DNA of 64,000 nucleotides from Trichaptum fuscoviolaceum (taxonomy: Eukaryota > Basidiomycota > Agaricomycetes > Hymenochaetales > Trichaptaceae): assembly GCA_910574455.1 (NCBI GenBank), contig CAJSYZ010000003.1:2975250-3039249 (forward strand). Reading direction: 5' to 3'. Below are positions 31,120 through 43,500 of the stretch, one piece after another (the stretch's first letter is position 1; each line of letters begins with the position of its first letter). The notes under the pieces were generated by a model that was given only the letters and a program-made list of their open reading frames with translations, did no database searches and was not told where the DNA came from. The translations under genes were made by a program, and so were the position numbers.

Positions 31120-31385
31120 TGTTAGAGTACAATACCGGTTCAACCCGGATTATATAATATATTTCCTTTTTCGTCAATTTGCAATTACATACGGACTCTA
31201 AAAGTTTTCCTTCGTCTGTATGCTACCTCATCGCTATTGCATAGCGCTGAGGTATGTTCAACTTAGTTTCACTCTTATTTTCTTATGCTGATTACAATGT
31301 ATTTAGTTTATTATATTTTAGGTAACTAAATACATCAGCCATCGCTATTGCATAGCGCTGAGTTTATTATATTTTAGCTCCCGCA
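31120..31385 (+). repeat. 5' LTR of the Copia element (266 bp)
   Basis: Carries two copies of the small hairpin CGCTATTGCATAGCG (31232-31246 and 31343-31357; 6-bp arms, TGC loop), each within a longer repeated context, plus two copies of a TTTATTATATTTTAG segment. Confidence 0.95.
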
Positions 31386-31473
31386 GGTTATGAGCCTTGC
31401 GACGCTGTCAGCGTAAAGCATTAGTGCATCAATCGACATCCATACTATCACCAAAGTCTAAATCCTAATTACC

Positions 31474-34400
31474 ATGACTGGTCCCAAGCAAACGGACACG
31501 GAGGACAAGGAAGCAAAGGCAGTGTCAAGCACGAGCCAAACTCCTGCCCCGGTGGACAAGCAGAAGATCGGGTTGGACGTGATCGAGAAGGCCTTGTATG
31601 GGCCCGGCAGCTACAAGCCCCACCCGATTAAGAATGGGAAGCTTAAGGAAATAGGATGGGAACTGTGGAATATCGAATGTATTGGATTCGTGGTCCGAAC
31701 ATTATGTCAGGGATGTCGGACTGGGACTACGCCCTTGCCCGGACATCAGTGCAATCCCGACGGAAGCAGAGAAAGAAGCTCTCCTAACGTGGAATCACAT
31801 GGATCAAAAGGCAAAGACCATTCTCCAACAGGGTCTTTCCGTGGAACACAAGAAGCTAATCCAAGGGTCGAGCACGGCATACGAAATGTATCGGAAACTC
31901 ACGATGAACTTCGCAAAGGACGCCCAGTTATCACCGGCGATGGCCCTGTACGAAGTATGCACGCACAAATGGGATAGTGGGACCTCCACATTCGATGAGA
32001 ACCTTCAGTATATTCAGGGTCAAATCGAAGACTTACGACAGTACCCGGGCACGAGAGAGCAGCTAATAGACCTCATTCACTCGGTTGCCATTCTCAATTC
32101 GCTTCCGCCCGAGTGGGAAAGCATTCGAAGCGCCATCTACAACACGGCTAATATCGAAGTCAAGAACGTGATCCTTACCACGCGGCGACACGCGCAAACG
32201 CAGGGATCCGGAAACGGAGACCAAGCCCTGGCCATCAAGGTCAAGGGGCTGGGAAAGGCGAAGGGTAAAGCCAAGAAAGGGAAGACTGTATGCGAGAACT
32301 GCAAAAAGTCAGGTCACACGAAGGCTTCTTGCTGGGCTAAAGGCGGCGGAAATGAAGGCGGCGGACCGAATAAGAACAAATTTGGTAACGGGTCTTCAAG
32401 TGACGCCGGCAAAAGCGAAAAGAAGAAGAAAAGCGCCTATACCGTCACGGCAGACGATGACGATGACGACTTCTCCGCCAGTGATGCCACGGCTAACGTA
32501 GTCACCCTGGGCCGCAGCCCCGAGTCCCCGCTCGAAGACTCGACTCCCGCACACAGCGAGGAGGACGAGTGGTTACCATTCCCGTCAATATTGCCAACCG
32601 AACGCGCAAATGTCGTCAGTATAGCATCTGCTGTGCCTTCACGCTCCACCCAGTGGATTTTCGACACTGGGGCATCCACCAGCCTTACCGGCGATCGCCA
32701 GAGTCTCCGTGACTACCAGTCGATCAAGCCTATACCCGTGGGTGGCTTTGGAACTGCGATGACGGCCCAAGCGATCGGCAAGGGACGCGTCACTCTGCGA
32801 TTCACGCCCGGTGATCGGGAGACCACCCTGGACCTGGGAAACGTACTATACGTACCCGAGGCCGGGTGCAATATTATCTCCGCCAGCCGCTTGTTGAAGT
32901 CAGGCATATCCTTTGCTAGCACGAGCGACGGAATCAAAATTTTACATAATGGTTCCCTATTGGCTCGCGCGGCTCGAATTAATGGTCAATTTATTCTCCA
33001 AAATATGAGACCCGCGAGACTATACGCAAACGCTGCTGTGACTGAGCTACCCTTCCACGAATGGCATATTCGCTTTGGACACCTCGGCAACACTTACCTA
33101 AAGAAGTTGATCGAGAAGAAAATGGTCCAGGGTCTTACCATCGACAAAAATACCCTGAAAGCGCCCGAACACTGTCAACCGTGCGCGCTAGGGAAAATGT
33201 CACGGCAACCTTTCCCAAAGTCGAAGTCCAGGGCTACGCGCCCACTGGAACTTATTCATTCCGACTTAGCCGGACCCCAAAAAGTCAAGTCTCGTAAGGG
33301 ATTCCGTTATATCCTCACTATTACGGACGATCACACTCGCTTCACATGGGTGTATTTCCTACCCGAGAAGAGTGCCGTACCGAGCGTATTCAAGGAGGTC
33401 ATACCTCTGTTCGCACGCCAGTACGGATACGAAATCCAAATAATTCGTACCGATCGAGGGGGGGAATTTCTAAACGAGAAAATGACACAGATCTGCCGCC
33501 AGCACGGCATACGGCAACAAACGTCAAATGCGTACACTCCACAGCAAAATGGAGTAGCGGAGCGCCTTAATCGGACGCTAGCCGACAAAGTTCGCTGCAT
33601 ATACGCAGAGCACCCCGACATACCCGCAAATCTGTGGCCCGAGGTTTTTACCCACGTAAATTATTTACGAAATCTCTCACCAACTTCGGCACTCCCGAAC
33701 AAGACACCCTTCGAGGCACTCCACGGGTCTAAGCCCGATGTGTCTAATTTACGTCCCTTCTGGGACGATGTCAATGTTCACATCCCCGAAATCGAACGGA
33801 ATAGTAAATTGAGCCCTCGCGGACGGAGCGCTAAATTTCTTGGATTTCCCGAAGGAGTTAAGGGCATATTATTTTATGACCCTAATTCTCGTAAAGTTTC
33901 CACTTCAAGAGACTTCGTCTTCCCGCGGAACCCATTTACTTCCGTGCCGAGCTCAACGAATACCGATCCCGCATCGATCGAGGGGGGGAGGCCCAATGGT
34001 GGCGATCTCACGGACTCAGATACGGACAGCGAGGACTCAGATGCAGCCGAATCAAATACACGCAAGCCGCATACGAACGCAAATGCGCCGTCTGAGCAGC
34101 AACAGCAACAGCAACAGCAAACCAAAAAGTCTAGACCTCGCATTGACTACGGCGAGAAGACACGCACATCCGCGCGACTCAACCAGAGAGCGCAAGCTCA
34201 ACAGCAAGCTACTAACGACGGCACTGTCGAGCCGACTCCCACGGAGTCCCAACCTACCGAATTAGTTACGGAACGCAACCAGGAGATCGGTGGAGAAAAC
34301 TCCATAGCCCACTACGTATATGCGAATATAGTAATGGACGATAGAGACCCACTAGATTACCGGGAAGCGACCTCCGGACCGAATAGGGAAGGCTGGATAA

Positions 34401-35911
34401 AATCTATGGAAAAGGAACTCGGAAATATGGAACACCTTCACGTTTACGATCTAACCGAGTTACCACCAGGCCGTAAAGCGATCGGCTGCAAATGGGTTTT
34501 CAAGACCAAACGGGGAGCCAACGGCGAACCGAAGGAGCTCAAGTCCCGGTTGGTCGCCCAGGGGTTTACGCAAAAGTACCTGGTCGATTACGACCAAGTA
34601 CACGCCCCCGTTGCCCGAACAGGGTCAATTAAGCTTTTGGCAGTTCTTGCCGTCCATTTGGGGCTGAAGGCTCACCAATTAGACGTCAAGGCAGCATTTC
34701 TTCACGGCGAACTCAGTGAAGAAATCTATATGCGGCAACCGCCCGGTTTTGTGGACCCGGACAAGAAGGATTTCGTACTTAGGCTCAAAAAGTCTATTTA
34801 CGGACTCAAACAGTCTGGGCGCGTATGGAACCAGCGCTTCGACAAGGAGCTGAGGACCTTAGGCTTCTCTCGCCTTATTAGCGACCCCTGCGTCTATATC
34901 CGGCGATCCGAGGCCGGCATTACCATGCTAGGACTCCATGTTGACGATATGGAATTCTTTTGCTCGGACGACGCAGCAGTGCCGGAGTTCATCAAACTTC
35001 TTGGAGACCGCAATATAGAGTTGGTACATGTGGGGCCTCTTACCTACATGCTAGGGGTGAAATTTACTTTCGATTATCGTCTTTGCTCAGTCGGCATTGA
35101 CCAGCATGGCTATATTGATGTCCTGCTTACCCGATTTGGAATGACGGAAGCAAAACCAGCTCCGACGCCGTTCCCATCGGGTGCCAAGCTAACGAAAGAA
35201 GACTGTCCAAAGACAGACAAGGAGATCAGCGAAATGAAGCATTACCCTTACCACGCATTAATCGGCAGTTTACTCTATTTGACAGTTTGGAGTAGGCCGG
35301 ACCTTGCCTTTTATGTTAATGCCCTGGCTCAATATTCCTCGAACCCCGGTAAACGTCACTGGGAGCTCGGGAAGCATGTCCTCCGATTCCTGAAACATAC
35401 TCGCGACTCTACACTTATTCTCAAAACGGACGCAGAAGGACCACTCCTTACCGGCTACGCAGACGCCGACTGGGGCTCAAGCGAAGGTCGCCGTTCGACG
35501 ACCGGCTACGCATTCACCCTAGGCTCGGGTGCCGTTACCTGGCAATCAAAGAAGCAGCCAACCGTGGCGCTATCATCTGCCGAGGCCGAGTACATGGCTC
35601 TTTCGGCTGCCACCCAGGAGGCCCTTTGGCTCCGTTCTTTACTTTCTGAATTAGGTTTCCCTCAACGGAAACCGACTATTATTTTTTCTGATAATTTAAG
35701 CGCCATTTCTTTAACCGAGGACTCGGTCTTTCACCAACGGGTCAAACATATTGACATCCGTCACCATTTTATTCGCGACCATGTCAACAAAGGCGCGGTG
35801 AAGGCCGAGCACTTACGTACCGAGGACCAACCGGCGGACGCTCTCACTAAAGCGCTCCCGAAGTCCTCGCACTCCCGCCTATCCTCTATTCTTGGTATGA
35901 ACCGGAATTGA
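31474..35911 (+). CDS. Copia gag-pol polyprotein, one frameshift in gag
   Basis: ATG at 31474 (MTGPKQTD). The first about 65 residues of gag are in one frame; from about 31682 the rest (1,409 codons to TGA 35909-35911) is in another, joined at LDSWSEHYVRDVG, so a small indel lies near 31660-31690. Domains: gag with helical core and CCHC knuckle (CENCKKSGHTKASC); protease WIFDTGASTSLTGD; pre-integrase HLGNTYLKKLIEKK and CQPCALGK; integrase DDE (HSDLAGPQ, RTDRGGEF, TPQQNGVAERLNRTL); RT with QLDVKAAFLHGEL and LHVDDM (His in place of the usual Tyr of YVDD); RNase H (GYADADWGSSEGRRSTTG, VKHIDIRHHFIRD). A Gln repeat and Ser/Asp-rich linker separate integrase and RT. Otherwise intact, so possibly a recently active family. 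Confidence 0.9.
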
Positions 35912-35918
35912 GGGGGGG

Positions 35919-36184
35919 TGTTAGAGTACAATACCGGTTCAACCCGGATTATATAATATATTTCCTTTTTCGTCAATTTGCAATTACATACGGACTCTAA
36001 AAGTTTTCCTTCGTCTGTATGCTACCTCATCGCTATTGCATAGCGCTGAGGTATGTTCAACTTAGTTTCACTCTTATTTTCTTATGCTGATTACAATGTA
36101 TTTAGTTTATTATATTTTAGGTAACTAAATACATCAGCCATCGCTATTGCATAGCGCTGAGTTTATTATATTTTAGCTCCCGCA
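35919..36184 (+). repeat. 3' LTR of the Copia element (266 bp)
   Basis: Reads identically to the 5' LTR. Preceded by the polypurine tract at 35910-35918. Confidence 0.95.
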
Positions 36185-36409
36185 TTCTCGACAGCAGGTG
36201 ATTCTGGAGCTGTCGTCGCTGACTTACGAGGACGGTGGGGAGGTCTCGTCGCATCTGGGGTCGGGGTTGATGAAGATCGACTCGACATAACATATACAAT
36301 CCCTGCTTTCGCAATCCTCGAGCAACTCTATAATGAGGCTGAATTCCCCAGAATTATAATACCTCAGGCTCAGGCTGACACTGACCCGGACTTGGAACCG
36401 CAGCCTTGA

Positions 36410-36957
36410 AGTTGACAGCGAGAGCAAGTCCGAATCGACGTTGCCTATCTATTTTTTCCCCTTCACTTGTCCATCTCTCCACTAGCATACTGGTTTTGTT
36501 GGTTTTATTGCGTGCCCTTACTTAGTAGTTGCAAATTGTGATACAAAAATATCATGATGTTCCAAAGCTGTTACAACTTCAATCTTGCAGATCAAACCTT
36601 GAAATGGGTAAAGTTCTAGTTCAAGTAGAGCTCCAATTGTTGAACGTAAAGTCAGATTGGGCATAGTGACTTATAACGTGAACTTGAAGGCATCTAAATC
36701 GTACTCAGCCTAAGTAGTATCACAGCCTCCTGAGTGATTGCCAGTGCTATCTTCGACCCGGAGTCGCAACTCCGACTCGGAGTCGGAGTCACTGGACTCC
36801 GAGTCGTCACTGGCACTCCCAGGCACTCCCAGCCTCTGAGGCTCAGGCTGCCACTGAGTGCCGGCGTGGCAACTTGAACACTACAATATAAGAGCGCCGC
36901 CAGTGTCTTCCACTGGCACCCCCACCCTCTCAGGCTTCCCACTATCAGTTGGTAACA
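36410..36957. other. Intergenic; dense cluster of short palindromes
   Basis: No gene supported. The block 36720-36930 contains many copies of ACTCCGAGTC, CCGGAGTCG, CACTGGCA, CTGAGGCTCAGG and related palindromic words. It directly precedes the start codon of paralogue 2. Confidence 0.5.
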
Positions 36958-39900
36958 ATGTCGGATGTCGTGCAACTTGAATTTGACGTATGCCCTTCTT
37001 TCAAAGTTCATATATTGCTATCCGTATTTACCTGTTGCTCTCAACTCGAAGGCAAAGATAGTACCACTCCGACGCGATGCCACTGGCAGTGACGGCGCAC
37101 AGGCTGACTCCCACTCACTGGCAGGATGGCAGTCGGAAATTTACAAACTAATATACAATGTGTGTTTTGTACTATGCCACAAGAATTGTTTGGTGGCCTC
37201 TTACTAAGTTATACTGACATTCTGCCTTTCGCTTCTGCTCAAGCTTTCCAACCTTACTCCTGACAAGAGAGACTTCATCCAACAATTGATGCAGCCAAAC
37301 TTACCGACTAGTAGCAACAACAATTCAAACGCCGAACTTGAAGTAAAATGTCTTGATATTTCTTTTAATCTGCCATGATGTTGATGTGTTCCCCCTTCTT
37401 ACTTGTTTCAACACTGCCTGACATCAAGATAACGTTTGTTTACGATGGCAAAAAAGTTAACAACCGAGTATGTCCTGTTCTCATTCTCCCTGTTCCATCT
37501 CTATCTCACTGGCAAGCAGGATTCTGCCGATGCTGCGGTTGCCTCGCCAGTTCGCGAAACGCAATTGTCAAAGATTGATGACAGCGTAAACGTATGTCGT
37601 GCTACTTTTGTTTGTTATCATGCATAATGAATTCTCATCGTCTCATCTAAAGACGTCCAATGCGCCTCCAGTAGACAGTAAGCAGAAGTTGCCGCCACGA
37701 GTGACACAAGAGACGTCCTCGGGAGTGAAACAACTCAGCCTGAGTTCCGGTATCGCTACAAGCAAGGAAGACTCTCAGGCTACCGATACTGCGGTGGCCG
37801 CGCCAGTTCGCGAAACGCAATTGTCGAAGATTGGTGACATCGTAGATGTATGTCGTGCTATGTCATTTGCTTTTTCCCCAGCCATGCTGATTTGTTACCG
37901 TTTCCCCTTCTGCCTCCATTAGACGTTCAATGGACCCCCAGTACATGGTGTATGGCCGGTACCTCTACCGCCGCCACTGGCAGTGACACAGAAGACAATC
38001 CCGGATACGACCCTTCTCACAGACAGTTCTAATATCATATCATTGGAAGCGAAAAAACCTGTGAAGACTCGGAGGATTTGGGATCTGAAGGATCATCTCA
38101 ATTATTACTGGGGATGTCCGACCAACGCTGTTCCTGTTGGGCGTAGTGGATTTTTTGTGGGACGCCAGGGGAACATTCCGGGACCGCATAAGCGCGAGAA
38201 AGCGATGAAGCACATAAACGTCCTTGACAACAACTGCCCTCTGATCAGGCAATGGCCCGTTTTGCTACCTATATTTGAAGACGCTTTTGATCGCTTTCAC
38301 GTCAGGCATACCGTGACATGCATAGATATATGCAAGATTGGATATCATAAAGACGGGAAGGGGGAAGACGGGAGGTCAGATCCTGTTGTCGTGTGGATTG
38401 GAGTAATACCGTCCGAGTTGGAGGTGCTTATGCCCTCCGACTACGAGAGGCCTGTTGGTGATGTTTATTGTGAATGCGCCGACGCGATTAGAAGCTCCAT
38501 TCGCAAGCGCTGGACATTATCAGGGCGGTTCGAGGTAGAATTTCGCGAGGCCATTCCTCAGTCCTGTCCCGCAAGTGGAGTGGTACCAACCCCTAATCCC
38601 CTGGACGACGGAAAACCTCTCGAACACGAACAACTACCTGGCCCCGTACCAGCACCTGGACAATCACATGTAGTCGATGGCCTTGCCGCTCCCGCGTCTG
38701 GGTTCGGAAGTCTCGGCCAAGAAACCAAGGACCCGACAGAGAACGTTTCCTTACCTTGTTTTCGACCACTGGCACCTGATACCATAATTCCGGACAGCAC
38801 GGCTCTTGACCTTCCGCCTGATAAAATTTTGGCCGGAGACTTCAGTGAACCCAGATCTCCTGAATCTATAATTAAGTCTCTAGAGGCATACACTTCAACC
38901 CTTCGAGGAACAAGCATAGGAGTTAGTGGTCAGGACACTTTCAGTACATGGGGTCCCATCATCAAATTTCAGGGGTTGGATAAACTGTTCAGTTTGATTA
39001 ACGGACATGCTATATTTTCCGCCTCTAGTGAAACTACCATCAACGAACTAGTGGACGCCGTTGAAAACCCAGCTGACGAGGACCAGCGTGTATCAGACGT
39101 CGAGGACAAGCGTGAACTATATCTAGTCCATATTCTACCTGATGCCTACCGTTCCTTTATCGACAACGAATTCTGTCGAGCGTTAAATGAGCTTGGAAGA
39201 CAAAGGCAGAGATGCAAAGAACGACTTGACAAACTGGAATTGATCTCGAAGGATTTACAAGCAGATGGTAGCGGAAGCATCGCAGTCCCAAGCGCTAAGT
39301 ATGCTCCTTATGGTGGAATGACAATCAACATTTCCCAAGAAATCGAAATAGCCTCTGCGCTCTCCAAATCTACCACTAAAGCAATGGGGGACTATCACGA
39401 AATCCATCGGAAGGTTTACGAAAATTTCAACCTACTCGAACCTAATGGGACTCGCGCTGGGACCATTGGCTATGTTGGCTATTCGCATTCAGGCTCGCAG
39501 ACCTGTGCCGAGATTGGGCATGAATTCGGTTTCAATTCTGAGTTTGCCCTCGTGCAGCTGTTCGACAAGAAAGTCAACGAAACGAACTTTCAGTGTAACG
39601 TCATTCACTTCGGGCAGCATCCTGAGACCAATGTCGTGCGTATTCGGTCGGCCTATAGAAAAGCAAAGGTTCCGTACCCTACGAATGGACGTCTCGAAAT
39701 CAAGTCAGGGTATATCGAAAGGTCGGATCAATTCAATCATGAGATTGCGGTGTTAAAGGCTGGTGCTACCACTGGTGTAACAGTTGGATATGCGAACCCG
39801 ATGGAGTCTGCGATCTACGCAGTCATAAATAGGACACTCGGCGGCAACCCGACGAATCCGCCACTGGCAAAGTTGAAAAAAGGAGCTGCACGCCTTGTCT

Positions 39901-40142
39901 GGAATATACCTTCAAAATACGACTACTGTTTCGCAAAAAGTGGTGATTCTGGTTCTCTGATTGCTACCTTGGACGGCAAATGGGGCGGAATAATTACCGA
40001 AACTTGTGTCAAGGGTCTTCAAGTTAGCACAGGTGCTGACAACGGCGATTTCACCTACGTGCTCCCAGCATTCGCTATTGATGAGATGCTTACCTATGCC
40101 AAATTTCCGCCGATCGTTGTACCAACGACACGCAAGGACTGA
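36958..40142 (+). CDS. GDSG trypsin-like-fold protein, paralogue 2
   Basis: Seven exons, every intron in phase 0: 36958-36987, 37052-37159, 37244-37342, 37429-37467, 37517-37591, 37653-37847, 37923-40142; 921 residues. Exons 1-6 code a low-complexity N-terminus including the module TSNAPPVDSKQK...RETQLSKI. Exon 7 has WIGVIPSELEVL in its N-terminal domain, a Pro-rich linker, an acidic helical stretch, and a C-terminal chymotrypsin-like domain: LINGHAIFSASSE (His about 544), FNSEFALVQL (about 722; Glu where paralogue 1 has the Asp) and KSGDSGSLIATLDGKWGG (Ser about 858). The family is one I recall as uncharacterised in Aga­ricomycetes. Either an active peptidase with an altered acid or a pseudoenzyme. 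First exon assignment is tentative. Confidence 0.78.
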
Positions 40143-40306
40143 CTCTGAACAATGTATCTTTACTTTGTTAATCTGTCTTTCTTCCGCATTCCTCCACTAC
40201 TATTCTTACTAGTTTCATGCTTTTCTGCTTTTGTTGTGTGTTGTTGTACGCTAGTACTAATGGAATACCTGTTGCGAACTTGAGTATTGAGCCTGAACGA
40301 CTCTTG
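37592..40306 (+). repeat. Tandem duplication unit, copy 1 (2.7 kb)
   Basis: Matches 41284-43998 at a constant offset of 3,692 bp with no indels that I can see and only scattered substitutions. It covers the intron before exon 6, exons 6-7 of paralogue 2 and about 165 bp of 3' flank. Confidence 0.9.
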
Positions 40307-40560
40307 AAGTATTATTCTTAGTAGTAGTTTCAACTGCCAGTTGGCAGCCTGAGTGCCGCACCGCCGCGTGTCACGGTGCAGGCTGACTCAGACTGGAGGA
40401 ACTTCAAGTACCGTGACTAGTAGTATATAAAGTAAAAGAAATGGTCTTGTCTCGTAATCGATGGTATGCCCTTTCCTTTTGAGTTTCCATCCTTCCCGTA
40501 TTCAAGTTGACCTGTCGTATTCACTCCTGTCCTCATAATCTTGTCTCGCAGGCATTCGTA
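40143..40560. other. Intergenic between GDSG paralogues 2 and 3
   Basis: The first about 165 bp duplicate the 3' flank of paralogue 3. The rest holds CTGCCAGTTGGCAG and TAGTAGTA-like words and a possible TATA-like GTATATAAAG at 40421. An ATG at 40440 followed by GTATGC could be a first exon but does not join in frame. Confidence 0.45.
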
Positions 40561-43500
40561 ATGTGGCCACGGAGGAGAGAGCGAGTCCGTTCCGAGTTCG
40601 CCAGTAATCATCGTAAACTTGAAGTGAGTGAAGTGCTACTACTACTAGTACTACTAGTATCTTCAAGTCATTCGAATATTAATCTGTTGTCTTCATTCCG
40701 ACTCGGACTCGAAGAGGAACCCCCCCAAAGTCCGCACGAAATTGCGAGGTTTTCTAAGAACCATACAAGCCATCTTCGCGCCAAACACGACTCTAGCTAA
40801 CGTGTGTCTTGATATCTTACTTTCAAGTTATTTACTGCCCTGCTAATTTCTCATTGTCTCGACTGTAGACGTCCAATGCGCCTCCAGTAGACAGCAAGCA
40901 GTTGAAGCCTCCGCGGCGACGGCGGGTGACACAGAAAGATAAGAAACACCATCGTTCCGGTATTGCAACAAGCGATGAAGACTCTACTCCTCGCGAAACG
41001 CAATTGCCGAAGATTGATGACAGCGTAAACGTATGTCGTGCTACTTTTGTTTGTTATCATGCATAATGAATTCTCATCGTCTCATCTGAAGACGTCCAAT
41101 GCGCCTCCAGTAGACAGTAAGCAGAAGTTGCCGCCACGAGTTACACAAGAGACGTCCTCGGGAGTGAAACAACTCAGCCTGAGTTCCGGTATCGCTACAA
41201 GCAAGGAAGACGCTTTCGCAACAAACAAGGAAGACTCTACATTTCGCGAAACGCAATTGTCAAAGATTGATGACAGCGTAAACGTATGTCATGCTACTTT
41301 TGTTTGTTATCATGCATAATGAATTCTCATCGTCTCATCTAAAGACGTCCAATGCGCCTCCAGTAGACAGTAAGCAGAAGTTGCCGCCACGAGTGACACA
41401 AGAGACGTCCTCGGGAGTGAAACAACTCAGCCTGAGTTCCGGTATCGCTACAAGCAAGGAAGACTCTCAGGCTACCGATACTGCGGTGGCCGCGCCAGTT
41501 CGCGAAACGCAATTGTCGAAGATTGGTGACATCGTAGATGTATGTCGTGCTATGTCATTTGCTTTTTCCCCAGCCATGCTGATTTGTTACCGTTTCCCCT
41601 TCTGCCTCCATTAGACGTTCAATGGACCCCCAGTACATGGTGTATGGCCGGTACCTCTACCGCCGCCACTGGCAGTGACACAGAAGACAATCCCGGATAC
41701 GACCCTTCTCACAGACAGTTCTAATATCATATCATTGGAAGCGAAAAAACCTGTGAAGACTCGGAGGATTTGGGATCTGAAGGATCATCTCAATTATTAC
41801 TGGGGATGTCCGACCAACGCTGTTCCTGTCGGGCGTAGTGGATTTTTTGTGGGACGCCAGGGGAACATTCCGGGACCGCATAAGCGCGAGAAAGCGATGA
41901 AGCACATAAACGTCCTTGACAACAACTGCCCTCTGATCGGGCAATGGCCCGTTTTGCTACCTATATTTGAAGACGCTTTTGATCGCTTTCACGTCAGGCA
42001 TACCGTGACATGCATAGATATATGCAAGATTGGATATCATAAAGACGGGAAGGGGGAAGACGGGAGGTCAGATCCTGTTGTCGTGTGGATTGGAGTAATA
42101 CCGTCCGAGTTGGAGGTGCTTATGCCCTCCGACTACGAGAGGCCTGTTGGTGATGTTTATTGTGAATGCGCCGACGCGATTAGAAGCTCCATTCGCAAGC
42201 GCTGGACATTATCAGGGCGGTTCGAGGTAGAATTTCGCGAGGCCATTCCTCAGTCCTGTTCCGCAAGTGGGGTGGTACCAACCCCTAATCCCCTGGACGA
42301 CGGAAAACCTCTCGAACACGAACAACTACCTGGCCCCGTACCAGCACCTGGACAATCACATGTAGTCGATGGCCTTGCCGCTCCCGCGTCTGGGTTCGGA
42401 AGTCTCGGCCAAGAAACCAAGGACCCGACAGAGAACGTTTCCTTACCTTGTTTTCGACCACTGGCACCTGATACCATAATTCCGGACAGCACGGCTCTCG
42501 TCCTTCCGCCCGATAAACTATTGATTGGAGACCCCAGTAAACCCAGATCTCCTGAATCTATAATTAAGTCTCTAGAGGCATACACTTCAACCCTTCGAGG
42601 AACAAGCATAGGAGTTAGTGGTCAGGACACTTTCAGTACATGGGGTCCCATCATCAAATTTCAGGGGTTGGATAAACTGTTCAGTTTGATTAACGGACAT
42701 GCTATATTTTCCGCCTCTAGTGAAACTACCATCAACGAACTAGTGGACGCCGTTGAAAACCCAGCTGACGAGGACCAGCGTGTATCAGACGTCGAGGACA
42801 AGCGTGAACTATATCTAGTCCATATTCTACCTGATGCCTACCGTTCCTTTATCGACAACGAATTCTGTCGAGCGTTAAATGAGCTTGGAAGACAAAGGCA
42901 GAGATGCAAAGAACGACTTGACAAACTGGAATTGATCTCGAAGGATTTACAAGCAGATGGTAGCGGAAGCATCGCAGTCCCAAGCGCTAAGTATGCTCCT
43001 TATGGTGGAATGACAATCAACATTTCCCAAGAAATCGAAATAGCCTCTGCGCTCTCCAAATCTACCACTAAAGCAATGGGGGACTATCGCGAAATCCATC
43101 GGAAGGTTTACGAAAATTTCAACCTACTCGAACCTAATGGGACTCGCGCTGGGACCATTGGCTATGTTGGCTATTCGCATTCAGGCTCGCAGACCTGTGC
43201 CGAGATTGGGCATGAATTCGGTTTCAATTCTGAGTTTGCCCTCGTGCAGCTGTTCGACAAGAAAGTCAACGAAACGAACTTTCAGTGTAATGTCATTCAC
43301 TTCGGGCAGCATCCTGAGACCAACATCGAGTGTATTCGGTCGGCCTATGGAAAAGCAAAGGTTCCGTACCCTACGAATGAACGTCTCGAAATCAAGTCAG
43401 GGTATATCGAAAGGTCGGATCAATTCAATCATGAGATTGCGGTGTTAAAGGCTGGTGCTACCACTGGTGTAACAGTTGGATATGCGAACCCGATGGAGTC

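Larger units (their letters stand above)
31120..36184 (+). mobile_element. Ty1/Copia retrotransposon, 5.1 kb, inserted in a coding exon
   Basis: LTRs of 266 bp (31120-31385 and 35919-36184), starting TGTTAGAG and ending CCCGCA, look identical. The 5-bp target duplication is TTCTC (31115-31119, 36185-36189). Internal order is gag, protease, integrase, RT, RNase H, i.e. Copia. A polypurine run GAGGGGGGG abuts the 3' LTR. Just inside the 5' LTR is GGTTATGAGCC, the position of a tRNA PBS; I cannot assign the tRNA. Identical LTRs imply a recent insertion. Confidence 0.95.
29163..36409 (+). pseudogene. GDSG trypsin-like-fold protein, paralogue 1, split by Copia insertion
   Basis: Three phase-0 exons: 29163-29276, 29347-29370 (or to 29376) and 29447 onwards. 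The last exon runs to 31119, is interrupted by a Copia element and resumes at 36190 once one TTCTC copy is dropped. The frame closes exactly (631 codons for that exon) and ends at TGA 36407-36409, giving about 676 residues. The N-terminal domain (IFEDAFDRFHVRHTVTCIDI, DPVVVWIGVIPSELEVL) is of a kind I recall from uncharacterised Agaricomycete proteins. The C-terminal half looks like a chymotrypsin-fold peptidase: ITCRHVLLPD (His about residue 355), YDRDIAVVQL (Asp about 475) and, after the insertion, TAGDSGAVVADLRGRWGG. No signal peptide is apparent. Apart from the insertion the frame is intact. Protease activity and substrate are unproven. Confidence 0.8.

Noticed and set aside
31386..31400. 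Initiator-Met tRNA primer-binding site in the Copia element
   Set aside because: GGTTATGAGCC sits at the right place but I could not match it confidently to a specific tRNA end.
38558..38917. Minus-strand frame of 119 codons and its copy at 42250-42609
   Set aside because: Antisense to the Pro-rich linker of the GDSG genes; conserved only because the coding strand is duplicated.
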